Assembly (NCBI GenBank): GCA_902603055.1
Contig: CACKTD010000001.1
Span: 186,001-250,000 of the forward strand
DNA: 64,000 nt
Direction: 5' to 3'
Source: Coxiellaceae bacterium
GTDB taxonomy: Bacteria; Pseudomonadota; Gammaproteobacteria; Comchoanobacterales; Comchoanobacteraceae
A model generated the notes under the pieces. It saw nothing but the letters and a program-made list of their open reading frames with translations, made no database searches and was not told where the DNA came from. The translations under genes and the position numbers were made by a program. Positions 38,101 to 47,831 of this stretch are shown piece by piece. Every line of letters begins with the position of its first letter. The first letter of the stretch is position 1.

Positions 38101-38353
38101 ACATTGTGAAGTGATCTATTTTTTTGAGCATGCGCTTTATTATTGGGCGTGTGTCCCATTAAAAGGGCCGATAACAGTGGCACAAGTCATACAGGATTTA
38201 CCTTGGGATATTGATAATTCGTTAGAAGTTGGTATTTTTGGCCAAAAAGTTACATGGGAGCACAATGTTTCACCAGGTGATCGTATCGAAATCTATCAGC
38301 CACTCATTATGACACCAAATGAGCTTAGAAAAAAAAGACAACGCGGAAGTTAA
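38090..38353 (+). CDS. rnfH: RnfH-family ubiquitin-fold protein (RatB)
   Basis: 87 residues with beta-grasp pattern: CEVIYFFEHALYYWACVPL, ITVAQVIQDLPW, GIFGQKVTWEHNVSPGDRIEIYQPL. ATG 38090 overlaps the ratA end by 11 bp. Partner of RatA by neighbourhood; exact role is unclear in the family. Stop overlaps convergent bamE by 4 bp. Confidence 0.9.
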   Translation: MENKHCEVIYFFEHALYYWACVPLKGPITVAQVIQDLPWDIDNSLEVGIFGQKVTWEHNVSPGDRIEIYQPLIMTPNELRKKRQRGS

Positions 38354-38652
38354 TTTTTATAGTTAAAGCGATTGATAGCCGTTAGCTCATCAGCCTTAAA
38401 GACGAGTTTTAATCCATCAACATTGTGTCCAGAGCGACCATGAGGTTTTTGATCAATATAATACCATTGATCGGCATGAAAGAAGTTTTTATAATCAGGC
38501 TCACCTAATAAAGCTAATACCTCAGATGTTTTCATCCCCACTTTGAGTTTAGCAGTAGCTTCCTCGTTAATGTAATGTCCTTGATAAGCTGGTTGATGGT
38601 AAACAATCGAGTCACAACCCGCTAGCCATAAAAATAATAATACAAAATACAT
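38350..38652 (-). CDS. bamE: Outer-membrane assembly lipoprotein BamE
   Basis: Component of the BAM complex inserting beta-barrels. Lipoprotein signal with lipobox LAGC (about residues 10-13), then KLKVGMKTSEVLALLGEPD, the BamE/SmpA hallmark, and WYYIDQ. 100 residues, normal. Needed to assemble porins like those at 24.4-28.5 kb. Confidence 0.92.
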   Translation of the reverse strand: MYFVLLFLWLAGCDSIVYHQPAYQGHYINEEATAKLKVGMKTSEVLALLGEPDYKNFFHADQWYYIDQKPHGRSGHNVDGLKLVFKADELTAINRFNYKN

Positions 38653-38743
38653 GTGTTAACGCTCTTAAATTATAATCACTATAAAAGATACCCACTTGAT
38701 CTTAAGATAACATGAGATTAAGTTAAGAGAAAGAGGTTATTAC

Positions 38744-39601
38744 ATGAAATTTAAAAAAGCAGTTATATTTTCCTTACTGGATGACTCCAACGTAACAATT
38801 AATGGGCTGATCACTCTTGTGGAGCATGAAAAAATTGAGATGTATTTAGAGGAATCCACTGCTGAAAAATTAGATCAAGTGGATTTACCCACCGTCGCAG
38901 CTGATGCGGTGGATGCATCTTTTGATGTGATTATTGTCATTGGCGGTGATGGTTCAATGCTTGCTGCTGCTAGACAGTTTTGGCATACAGAAATACCGTT
39001 ATTAGGTATTAATCGTGGGCATATTGGCTTTTTAGTTACGCACAACCCGAGTCATTTAGATGGGGTCTTACAGGTTTTAAAAGGGGAATATCATCAAGAA
39101 TCAAGAATGATGTTAAATATTAAACATGAGGGAGCAACGCATGCAGTTTTAAATGAATGTATTTTTTCTAGACGGGAAACTGGGCGATTAGTGGAATTAC
39201 AATTGTACCTTGAAAATCAATTCTTAAGTTCAATTCGTGCAGATGGTTTAATCATTGCAACGCCTACTGGTTCAACTGCGTATGCGATGAGTGCAGGTGG
39301 ACCAATCATTAATCCAAATATTCAGGCCATGTTGATCGTGCCGATTTGTCCACATAAACTAAGTTCTCGACCCATTGTAATTCCTGCAGACTCTCGATTG
39401 CGGGTTGAGATATGTGAATCCAATCGAGTGAACCCTGTTTTAGGTTGTGACGGTCAAGATAAAGGTGTGCTTAAGCCAGGTGAGAGAATCACTGTTGAAA
39501 AACATAGCCATGTTATTAAATTATTGCATGCACCAAATTATGAATACTATAAAAATTTAAGAGAAAAATTAAATTGGGAAGAGCAGTTTTATCCATGTTA
39601 G
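38744..39601 (+). CDS. nadK: NAD kinase
   Basis: Phosphorylates NAD to NADP. Core GGDGS (67-71), NRGHIGFLV, NECIF, the ADGLIIATPTGSTAYAMSAGGPI substrate region and CDGQD. 285 residues. GAGG ribosome site 7 bp upstream. Overlaps recN by 7 bp; nadK-recN is a common pair. Confidence 0.96.
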   Translation: MKFKKAVIFSLLDDSNVTINGLITLVEHEKIEMYLEESTAEKLDQVDLPTVAADAVDASFDVIIVIGGDGSMLAAARQFWHTEIPLLGINRGHIGFLVTHNPSHLDGVLQVLKGEYHQESRMMLNIKHEGATHAVLNECIFSRRETGRLVELQLYLENQFLSSIRADGLIIATPTGSTAYAMSAGGPIINPNIQAMLIVPICPHKLSSRPIVIPADSRLRVEICESNRVNPVLGCDGQDKGVLKPGERITVEKHSHVIKLLHAPNYEYYKNLREKLNWEEQFYPC

Positions 39602-41154
39602 AAACTTTAGAAATCAGTAATTTTGTAATTATAAAATCATTAAATATTAACTTTCAATCTGGGTTTACAGTAATTACAGGCCCATCTGGTTCAGGAAAAT
39701 CATTGCTTTTTAAGGCTATTGAGTTTTGTTTTGGTGATCGGGTTGTCAATACAACTGATGAGCCGATGGTGGTGGCATTAACATTTAGTCTACAGGATCA
39801 AGGGGCAGCTAAAAAACATACAGTAAAACGGGAACTTTCACCTCAAGGTCGATCTAAATATTACATTGATAATGAACCGGTAAAATTAGCTTCACTCCAA
39901 TCTTTATATAAGGCCCATTTTTCTCATAATCATCAGCATCAACACTATGCATTACTAGATATGAAGCATCATGCACCTTATTATGATTATTTTTGTAAAG
40001 TGAACCTTACTCAATTAACTAAATTTTACTCTGAGTGGCAATCCAATCAAAGTAAGTGGAAACAATACCAAAATACATTGTATGAATTTGATATTGAAAC
40101 GTTAACCCATTTTACAAATGAATTAGAGGAGTTTTTTGAGGGAGGTGTCGAATACGATGCGCTTCAAGCTGATATTCATCAATTAAAAAAAGTCCAGCAC
40201 TTAAAGAGTAAATCTACTGCGTTATGTCATTATTTAAAGGAACAAAAACATATTGAAGCCATTAAATCAGAGCTTCCTGATACGATAACGAATACACTGC
40301 TTCAATATGAAGATTGTAGGGATGGTTTAGTGACTGCAATCACAGCATGGATGACTGAGCTTGAAGAAAGTGATTTAAAAAGTTTAATAGCGCGTGAGCA
40401 ACAGTGGCATGAGTTGTCACGAAAACACCAATGTCATCCCCTTGATTTATACACAAAGTTTGAAAAAATACAAAAAGACGTAGAGCATTTTAATGCCACT
40501 GATCCACAAGTGCTACAAGATGCATTAAATCAATCTAAGGCACGCTTTTTTGAAGAAGCAAAACAGGTTTCAGATTTAAGGTTAAAGCATGTAGATGAAT
40601 TAAATCAGGTAATGACACAATGGATGTGGCGTTTGGGTATGAAAAACAGTCGATTTGAAGTCGAAATACGACCAAAGGCACCATCACAGACAGGTCTAGA
40701 TGAAATTGAATTTAAGGTGGCCACAAATCAAGGACAAGACCTGCAGCCTTTAGCAAAGGTATCAGGTGGTGAGTTGTCACGGATAGGATTAGCACTTGAG
40801 GAAGTGATTAATTTAAATCCTATTCAAATTCAAATGTTAGATGAAGTTGATGTTGGTATTAGTGGTGGTGTTGCAGAGCAGGTTGCTAAGCTTTTATACC
40901 AACGTGCACATCATGCACAAGTTTTATGTATTACACACTTACCACAAGTCGCAATGTATGCGGATCAACACATTTATATCACCAAGCATAATCAATCAAG
41001 TCAAACAGCTTTTTCATGTCATTATCTTGATGGGGATGAGAAAGCAAATGCATTAGCAGAGCTTTTATCTGGAGAGAAAATCAATGAGGAGGGGCTATCA
41101 CATGCAAGAGCAATGTTAGCTCAAGGCAAAGAGAATCAGGCGATTACAACGTAG
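39595..41154 (+). CDS. recN: DNA repair protein RecN
   Basis: SMC-like ATPase for double-strand break repair. Walker A GPSGSGKS (29-36), long coiled-coil middle, signature VSGGELSRIGLALEE, Walker B MLDEVDVGISGGVAEQV and the THLPQVAMYAD switch. At 519 residues it is a little shorter than E. coli RecN (553) through a reduced coiled coil. ATG 39595 chosen over TTG 39574. The 3' end overlaps a convergent MFS gene by 11 bp. Confidence 0.93.
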   Translation: MLETLEISNFVIIKSLNINFQSGFTVITGPSGSGKSLLFKAIEFCFGDRVVNTTDEPMVVALTFSLQDQGAAKKHTVKRELSPQGRSKYYIDNEPVKLASLQSLYKAHFSHNHQHQHYALLDMKHHAPYYDYFCKVNLTQLTKFYSEWQSNQSKWKQYQNTLYEFDIETLTHFTNELEEFFEGGVEYDALQADIHQLKKVQHLKSKSTALCHYLKEQKHIEAIKSELPDTITNTLLQYEDCRDGLVTAITAWMTELEESDLKSLIAREQQWHELSRKHQCHPLDLYTKFEKIQKDVEHFNATDPQVLQDALNQSKARFFEEAKQVSDLRLKHVDELNQVMTQWMWRLGMKNSRFEVEIRPKAPSQTGLDEIEFKVATNQGQDLQPLAKVSGGELSRIGLALEEVINLNPIQIQMLDEVDVGISGGVAEQVAKLLYQRAHHAQVLCITHLPQVAMYADQHIYITKHNQSSQTAFSCHYLDGDEKANALAELLSGEKINEEGLSHARAMLAQGKENQAITT

Positions 41155-42427
41155 CTTCTGTGCGAGATAGACTTTCTTCAAAGACCCACTGACTGATGAA
41201 TAAACCTAATAATGAGATTAAAGGTACTATTACAAAGGCTGTTTGAAAATCCATTTGTGTCAGCTGATTATTCGCATGTTGGTTACGCAAAGTTGCATTT
41301 TCCAATAAGAAACTTACAAATGGTTGTAATATAATACCTCCAGAAATAACTGCCATATTAACAAATCCGATGGCTGTGCCAGTAACATGTGTTTCGTTAA
41401 TATCACTTGCCATTCCAAATGCAACACATTGTCCACCAGCTGCAATGCCAAATAATACCAGAAATATTGCAATGAGCCATATGGGTAAGATAGGTAGATA
41501 AATAATACCCACGACAGAAGTAAATGAAATTAAAAACGATAACCCAATAGTATCATTTCTGGAATGTATGAAATTAGAAAGCCATCCCATTAATGGTCCT
41601 CCTATTGCGACACCAACCCAAATCCAACTAATCATTAATGAAGCAAATGTCAATGAGTAACCATAGACAGAAGATAGATAAGTTCGTCCCCATAACTCAG
41701 CAATAATGGTCATTGGTGCCCATGTACAAAACCCCATGATTGCAATTAACCAATTGTCTTTTCGATATAAAACAGTCTTCATATTTTCTACCATCGGACC
41801 ATCATCTTGAGTTTTAGTAGAGCCTTTATAATAATCAGGTTTATCTTTTACAATTAACCACATTAACAATGCAAATATAATACCTGCTTGACCAATATAA
41901 TAGAGCGATTCACGCCATCCATAAGCTTCTGTCATTAGTGCCACTGGCTCATTGCCAATGATGGCTCCAAGAGCCCCTAAGGTTTGTACACAACCAGTTA
42001 TTAAAGCAAATCGTTTGGGTTTAAACCAAAATTTAGCAATCATCAAAGGGCAGCAATACGCAAATGCTGCACCAAATCCCAGTAAAAGTCTTGATATAGT
42101 TGCTGTAAAAAAAGTAGTTGTATTAGCAAAAATTAATGTGGATACAGCACATATAACCGTTCCAATAGTGAGTAAACGTTTGGGACCAAAATTATCTACT
42201 AATACTCCAGCAGGTATTTGCATGATGGTGTAGCTCATATAGAAAAAAGATGATAATACACCAATATCATGAATACCTAACTTAAGATCATTCATTAGAT
42301 AGTCGCTAACGACTGATATTACAACACGGAGTGAAAATTCATAAATGTATAAAAAGGAAGAAACAGCAAGAATAAGATACGCTAGCCATTTACTCTTTTT
42401 AGATGAAGTTAAGCTATTTTTTGGCAA
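41144..42427 (-). CDS. MFS transporter (tandem copy 3)
   Basis: 427 residues, 12 hydrophobic segments. MFS signature after helix 2 (GVLVDNFGPKRLL) and the shared N-terminal YIYEFSLRVVISVVSDYL. Most diverged of the three neighbouring transporters. Begins inside the end of the previous gene (19-bp overlap), so co-transcribed. The YEFxxRV and FYxxYTxMQIPAGxLxD pattern resembles MFS permeases common in Legionella and Coxiella, including the phagosomal amino-acid transporter (Pht) type, but substrate cannot be read from sequence. Confidence 0.88.
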   Translation of the reverse strand: MPKNSLTSSKKSKWLAYLILAVSSFLYIYEFSLRVVISVVSDYLMNDLKLGIHDIGVLSSFFYMSYTIMQIPAGVLVDNFGPKRLLTIGTVICAVSTLIFANTTTFFTATISRLLLGFGAAFAYCCPLMIAKFWFKPKRFALITGCVQTLGALGAIIGNEPVALMTEAYGWRESLYYIGQAGIIFALLMWLIVKDKPDYYKGSTKTQDDGPMVENMKTVLYRKDNWLIAIMGFCTWAPMTIIAELWGRTYLSSVYGYSLTFASLMISWIWVGVAIGGPLMGWLSNFIHSRNDTIGLSFLISFTSVVGIIYLPILPIWLIAIFLVLFGIAAGGQCVAFGMASDINETHVTGTAIGFVNMAVISGGIILQPFVSFLLENATLRNQHANNQLTQMDFQTAFVIVPLISLLGLFISQWVFEESLSRTEATL

Positions 42428-43707
42428 TTGGTTTCCTCAACACTGAAGAAAGTTGTGAGTAGTCCTATAAGACAACAAATAGGCAACAACCACATTGCGT
42501 GATGATACTCAGTAAGGCTATAAACTCTGAGGTTGTTAATGAGGTTTCCCTGCCAGTAAAGGTCTAAAAGAAAACCAAAGAGTGGTTGGAGAATTACTCC
42601 ACCAAAAATGATTGCCATATTATTAAAGGCTACAGCTGTACCTGTGACATGAGTCGGATTTTGATCTTTAATTAATCCAAAAGTAATGGGTTGAATGCCT
42701 GCAGCGGCACCTATTAAAAATAAGTCTACGTCTAAAACATGCATTGAAATATGACGGTGCAACACTAAGTTAAGTGTTGCGATTAGACCTATCGTAAAAC
42801 ATATATACATTGGTATTTTGCGGCTTTGGATTATATCGGATATCCAACCCACAAAAGGGCCAACAGTTGCAACCCCAAACCATGCCCAAAGCAGATGAAC
42901 GGAAGCTTGATCGACATCTAGGCTGAGATCATGATGAATAAATTGGATTCCCCAAAGCTCAGCAAAGATAGCAATTGGTCCCCAACAACATAATCCAGCA
43001 ATACCAATAAACCAATTTTGTTTGTTAGATAATACACATTTAAGTCGTTCTAGCTGCGACATTTTAGGTGCATAGCTAGAGGATATTTCTTGCTCTCTTG
43101 AACTGAATTTAGGTTTATCCTTCAAGGCAAGAACGATTAGTAATCCAATCAGAATGCCTGCATAACCCGAATACATTAAAGTGACACGCCAACCATAAAA
43201 TTCGACTAATCGTGCAAGTGGTAGACCTCCAAAAATAGCACCCATACATCCTAGAGCCTGAATAAGCCCCGTTACTAGTGCAAAATATCTTGATGGGAAC
43301 CAGTTGGATGTAAGTACCAATGGACAGATGAATGCAAACGCAGATGCAGCACCACACATGAAACGAGAAATTGCAATGACATGACTAGATTCGGCAATAC
43401 CAAAACAAAAGGTCGAGACGCCACAACAAATCATACCTGCTGCTAATAGAACTTTAGGTCCATAATGATCACACATGAGGCCTGATGGTATCTGCATGAA
43501 AGTATATGCATAATAAAAGCTCGAAGAAATTAAACCTAGCATAGATGCTGTTATTGAGAAATCTTGCATTAATTCTACAGAAATAATACTTGGAATAACT
43601 CGAATATAAAATTCGTAAACGTAAAAAGAGGCACCAATTGTGACCATAAGTATACCAAGGATAGTTAAAGGTACATCGTTGGCGCTGGTACTCGACTGAA
43701 CTTTCAT
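42409..43707 (-). CDS. MFS transporter (tandem copy 2)
   Basis: 432 residues, 12 helices. Opens YVYEFYIRVIPSIISVEL, then FYYAYTFMQIPSGLMCDHYGPKVLL. Shares very high similarity with the 43837 gene (for example ITFGLIKDQN/ITFGLTKDQN and GVILQPLFGFLLDLYW/GVILQPLFGLILDLYW). Likely arose by tandem duplication. Overlaps the downstream copy by 19 bp. Confidence 0.9.
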   Translation of the reverse strand: MKVQSSTSANDVPLTILGILMVTIGASFYVYEFYIRVIPSIISVELMQDFSITASMLGLISSSFYYAYTFMQIPSGLMCDHYGPKVLLAAGMICCGVSTFCFGIAESSHVIAISRFMCGAASAFAFICPLVLTSNWFPSRYFALVTGLIQALGCMGAIFGGLPLARLVEFYGWRVTLMYSGYAGILIGLLIVLALKDKPKFSSREQEISSSYAPKMSQLERLKCVLSNKQNWFIGIAGLCCWGPIAIFAELWGIQFIHHDLSLDVDQASVHLLWAWFGVATVGPFVGWISDIIQSRKIPMYICFTIGLIATLNLVLHRHISMHVLDVDLFLIGAAAGIQPITFGLIKDQNPTHVTGTAVAFNNMAIIFGGVILQPLFGFLLDLYWQGNLINNLRVYSLTEYHHAMWLLPICCLIGLLTTFFSVEETNCQKIA

Positions 43708-43836
43708 TTAGAGATCTCTTGATCCTAAATCTAGTGAGTTAGAGTTATGTAAAACTCGTTTTTGATAGAAATATAAATCCATATATTGTATTTTATTTTA
43801 TCGAGTTTTAAATTAAAGGTCAATTTTGAATTTCAA

Positions 43837-45153
43837 TTATCTTGCAAGATGATTGCTTTTTTGTTGTTTGCAATGGGTTTCTTGGATACAGAAAATTATG
43901 ATAAATAAACCAACTGTACAGCAAATTGGTAATATCCACATTGCATTTTGATATTCAAATAACGTATAAACACGGGCACCATTACTTGAGTGACCAGTCC
44001 AATATAAATCAAGTATCAATCCAAATAAGGGCTGAAGGATAACTCCTGACATAATAATTAACATATTATGAAAAGCGGTCGCAGTTCCAATGATGTCAGG
44101 ACTATTTTGATCTTTAGTTAAACCAAATGTGATTGGTAATACGCCCGCAACGGTACCGATTAGAAATAAATCGCTATCTAAAAAGTATGCAGGTATATGG
44201 GAATTAATGGTTAAATGCAATGTAGAAATAATCCCAATTAAAAAACAAATAATAATTGGTTTTTTTCGACTCTGAAGATGGCTAGATAACCATCCATAGA
44301 ATACTCCACCTAATGCTACACCAGCCCAGATGAATTGAAGGTGCATCGATGCTGCATTGGCTGTGATGTTAAGATCGTAATGCACAAACTGGATACCCCA
44401 CAGCTCTGCAAAAACTGCCAATGGCCCCCAGCTGCAGAAGCCACATGCACCAATTAGCCAGTTTTGTGGTCGAAGAATTACTCTTTTGAGACCTTCCCAT
44501 TGAGATTTTAAGTTGATTTCTTGTGACTCAAATTGTTCTTGAATGTGATCAGGCCGATCTTTTAAAAATAAAATAATAAAAATTCCGATAATGATGCCAG
44601 GTAATCCCGAAAAAATTAATGCTATTCTCCATCCATAGATATCTACTAAATGAGATAGTGGTAAACTTCCAATAATTGCTCCCAAACACCCCATGGCTTG
44701 GATTAGTCCTGCAACTAATGCAAAGTGCCTACCAGGAATCCAGTTAATAGCTAAAACAGCAGGACATATAAATGCGAACGCTGAAGTAGCACCACATATG
44801 AATCGAGATAATGCAACAAAAGATACTGTTGTTGAACTTGCAAATAAGAAAGTGGATATCCCAACACAAATCATTCCAATGGTTAACAATTTTTTTGGTC
44901 CAAATCGATCACAAAGTAGGCCTGATGGAATTTGCATGAAAGTATATGCATAGTAGAAGCTTGACGATATGACTCCAAGCATCGATGCCGTTAATGAAAA
45001 TTCATACCTCAACTCTTCAGCAATAACGCTGGGAATAACTCGAATGAAAAACTCATAAAAAAAAAGGGTTGCGCCTAATGAAACCATGAAAACGCCAATA
45101 CTACTTACTTTGCTTTCATGAGATGGAGTGGATATGGTATTAGGATGGTGCAT
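43837..45153 (-). CDS. MFS transporter (tandem copy 1)
   Basis: 438 residues, 12 helices, first of three consecutive relatives. FFYEFFIRVIPSVIAEEL and FYYAYTFMQIPSGLLCDRFGPKKLL mark the same subfamily. Separated from copy 2 by 129 bp with no gene, so it may have its own promoter or read through. Retention of three diverged copies suggests different but related nutrients. Confidence 0.9.
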   Translation of the reverse strand: MHHPNTISTPSHESKVSSIGVFMVSLGATLFFYEFFIRVIPSVIAEELRYEFSLTASMLGVISSSFYYAYTFMQIPSGLLCDRFGPKKLLTIGMICVGISTFLFASSTTVSFVALSRFICGATSAFAFICPAVLAINWIPGRHFALVAGLIQAMGCLGAIIGSLPLSHLVDIYGWRIALIFSGLPGIIIGIFIILFLKDRPDHIQEQFESQEINLKSQWEGLKRVILRPQNWLIGACGFCSWGPLAVFAELWGIQFVHYDLNITANAASMHLQFIWAGVALGGVFYGWLSSHLQSRKKPIIICFLIGIISTLHLTINSHIPAYFLDSDLFLIGTVAGVLPITFGLTKDQNSPDIIGTATAFHNMLIIMSGVILQPLFGLILDLYWTGHSSNGARVYTLFEYQNAMWILPICCTVGLFIIIFCIQETHCKQQKSNHLAR

Positions 45154-45261
45154 TTAATTGCTTGAAGACTTAGTAAAGAGCTTTAAATACTCACTACTTA
45201 TTTGATTAGACATGAGTATTATTATTACAAAATTTATGAATAAGGTCAAATTGAATAAATG

Positions 45262-45489
45262 TTACTTGGTTTCCTCTTTATTAAGATGGAATTGTCTTCC
45301 ACAATAAGGGCATTGATAGGAGTCAACTTTATCTAAAGGAATATAGACTTTAGGGTGCATATTCCATAAAGTATCTTCAGGCATTGGACATGATATCGGC
45401 AAATCTTTTTTATCTACAAATACAACGTCTTTAACTTCATTAGTTTGCTTTGAATTTTGTTTATCGTGATAATTACTCGTATTACTCAT
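45262..45489 (-). CDS. Zinc-finger (CHCC) domain protein
   Basis: 75 residues ending in a zf-CHCC module: Cys34 (ISCPMPEDTLWNMHPKVYI), His45, Cys60 and Cys63 (YQCPYCGRQFHL). Related to the zinc subunit NDUFS6 of complex I. Bacterial members are short stand-alone proteins of uncertain role. Lies 31 bp upstream of hemE, same strand. Confidence 0.9.
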   Translation of the reverse strand: MSNTSNYHDKQNSKQTNEVKDVVFVDKKDLPISCPMPEDTLWNMHPKVYIPLDKVDSYQCPYCGRQFHLNKEETK

Positions 45490-45520
45490 AGTTTTATAAT
45501 ATATGATGGTGTGAAGTTGG

Positions 45521-46555
45521 TCAATTTAAACCCATCCAGCGATAATCTTGAAGGGTCTGAATGAAATGTGCAACGTGGTTTGGATCAATTTGAGGCGTAA
45601 TTCCGTGACCCAATGTGGGTAAAAATAATTTATGTGTTGATAGAGTGTCTAATTGTGTGTGAACGGTTTTTGTAATATGTTCTTTAGATCCTAATAACAT
45701 AGCAGGGTCAAAGTTTCCTTGTAAGCATATATTGTGGGATTGTGTGTGACTCAAACTATTTGCAAGGTCACATGTCCAATCAATACATACACCAGATGGT
45801 TCTAAGCTAAGCAGTGTATCCAGTAGGTGTGTACCAAAACGTGTAAACAAAAATACTGGCTTAGGTTTTAAAGTTTGAACAATTTGCTGCAAAAAAGGTT
45901 TTGAAAATTTCAAATAGTCATGGGTATTTAAATACCCTCCCCATGTATCAAAAATGACGACCATATCTGCTCCAGCTTCAAGTTGCCTTTTACAAAAGCC
46001 TGAGACTTGCTCGGTAAGAAACTGTAAGATATCCTCCAACAATTGAGGTTGTTCGTTCAACATTTTTTTTATTACACTGAGCTCTTTGGTGATTTTTCCT
46101 TCAATCATATATGTGGCTAAGGTCCAAGGGCTTCCAGCAAATCCAATCATGCCGACATCGGGTCGATTACTTTGAATTAATTGAATGGTTTCACACACAT
46201 AATCTAATCCATTATTGATGGGGTGTAGTTGCTTAAAGTCCTCATATGATTGAGGAGGGGCTATTATCTTAGGGCCAACTTTATTAACATATTCTACATT
46301 AACACCACATGCCTCTAATAAGTTGAGTATATCTGCAAAAACGATACTAGCGTCTAGATTAAAACGCTTTAAAGGCTGTAATGCGATCTCACATGCAACT
46401 TTTGGGTTCACACATAGGTCTTGGAAGGTGTCATGTTTTTTCTTGAGTTCAAGATATTCTGGCAAATAACGACCCGCTTGGCGCATTATCCAAATTGGAG
46501 GTCTATCAACTGGTGTCCCATTGATGGTTGCTAGTAATCGTTCTTTACCATTCAT
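45521..46555 (-). CDS. hemE: Uroporphyrinogen decarboxylase
   Basis: Fifth step of haem synthesis, removing four carboxyls to give coproporphyrinogen III. N-terminal RPPIWIMRQAGRYLPEY with the catalytic Arg pair, GFAGSPWTLATYM, DTWGGYL and the C-terminal LGHGITPQIDPNHV substrate loop. 344 residues. Start overlaps the stop of the upstream permease by 4 bp. Confidence 0.97.
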   Translation of the reverse strand: MNGKERLLATINGTPVDRPPIWIMRQAGRYLPEYLELKKKHDTFQDLCVNPKVACEIALQPLKRFNLDASIVFADILNLLEACGVNVEYVNKVGPKIIAPPQSYEDFKQLHPINNGLDYVCETIQLIQSNRPDVGMIGFAGSPWTLATYMIEGKITKELSVIKKMLNEQPQLLEDILQFLTEQVSGFCKRQLEAGADMVVIFDTWGGYLNTHDYLKFSKPFLQQIVQTLKPKPVFLFTRFGTHLLDTLLSLEPSGVCIDWTCDLANSLSHTQSHNICLQGNFDPAMLLGSKEHITKTVHTQLDTLSTHKLFLPTLGHGITPQIDPNHVAHFIQTLQDYRWMGLN

Positions 46556-47772
46556 GTTGCATAAGGAAGTATATTATAAACACTCATGAGACTCAATACT
46601 GCGAATACAGTCCCAAATAGGATGATGATGTGCACACAAACGCGGCCACCAGGTAGAATATATTCGATGTGGTTGTTAATATCACGACATTTTAAAACCA
46701 CCAAGCCAGGGATAATGGCATATAAAATTGCAATAAAAAGCGCTGCAAAATTCAGCGCATAAGTAAATGCAGCATTTAGGGTAAGGGTGAAAAGATATGG
46801 AGGAATCAATGCCAATCCCAATGTTTTGGCCGCATTGTTAAACGAATGTTTGCGTAAATTCAGCCCATCCTTTAAAAAGTCAATTAAGCTTAGTAGTACC
46901 CCTAAAAAGGAGGTTGTGATTGCACAGAAAAAGAAAAGTTGCGTTGTGAAAATTAGAATAGATGTGGCTTTTTTTTGCTCTAATAGGCTGAAAAAGTAAT
47001 AAATAGGCTGTGGACTGGCAGAAATTACATGAATTGAAAGTGGTCCTGAAGGTTGGATAATGCTAAGCACAATGGTTTGCCATATAAGATATAAGAAAAG
47101 AGGAATTAAGCTGCCATAAAAAAGTACATTTCGTAGTACCTTGGTATTACTTAGATATGATTTTAAGCTAGGTAGAATGAGGTGTGATGTGAACGCTGCA
47201 GTAATGATTGGAATGGCACGAGGGATATATATTAAATCCCCCGGATTAGATAAATTACTTAATTTAGATAATGGGAACATATTATAAACTACAATGAAGA
47301 AAGCGCATAGAAGACCTAGCATGAAAATACGATTTACACGATCAATGGATTCAACCCCCAGTAGTATAATAATACCAAAGAAAATATTGAAAATGAGAAT
47401 ACTCCAATTCTTATTAATAGGAATGCCAAGTTTATCAATGAAGAGATAGCTAATCATGTCACCGCCAGCACTCATATATGATGCTAGTATTGAATAGAGT
47501 AAAAGCATGAAGGAGACCCAGCATATATATGACCATGTTTTGGATAGGTGTTCTCGTGCCATACCAATAATGTTAACGTTTGGGTCTTTGCAGTAAAGAG
47601 TTGCTTCTAACAGTAGGAATAGGTTTGCCAACATTAAGCTAAAGCAAAAAAACATGACAACTAAGGTTGCATGATAACCACAGACCCCTGATACAAAAGG
47701 CATACCTAACATTCCAGCGCCGATTGCTGTTCCTGCTAATAATAAAGATGCTCCAATTGCTTTTCGATTCAT
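46552..47772 (-). CDS. Aromatic amino-acid permease (TyrP/Mtr family)
   Basis: 406 residues, 11 hydrophobic segments. Opens NRKAIGASLLLAGTAIGAGMLGMP, the HAAAP signature, which places it with TyrP/Mtr tyrosine or tryptophan symporters. Start taken as ATG 47772 rather than a TTG at 47796. Translationally coupled to hemE. Import of Tyr/Trp fits a nutrient-dependent lifestyle, also suggested by the MFS array and Yej importer. Confidence 0.9.
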   Translation of the reverse strand: MNRKAIGASLLLAGTAIGAGMLGMPFVSGVCGYHATLVVMFFCFSLMLANLFLLLEATLYCKDPNVNIIGMAREHLSKTWSYICWVSFMLLLYSILASYMSAGGDMISYLFIDKLGIPINKNWSILIFNIFFGIIILLGVESIDRVNRIFMLGLLCAFFIVVYNMFPLSKLSNLSNPGDLIYIPRAIPIITAAFTSHLILPSLKSYLSNTKVLRNVLFYGSLIPLFLYLIWQTIVLSIIQPSGPLSIHVISASPQPIYYFFSLLEQKKATSILIFTTQLFFFCAITTSFLGVLLSLIDFLKDGLNLRKHSFNNAAKTLGLALIPPYLFTLTLNAAFTYALNFAALFIAILYAIIPGLVVLKCRDINNHIEYILPGGRVCVHIIILFGTVFAVLSLMSVYNILPYAT

Positions 47773-47831
47773 ATGCTTAGATGAGTATCTAATCAACTAT
47801 GCCTGAGAAAACGTGCTCAAGCAAGGATAAT

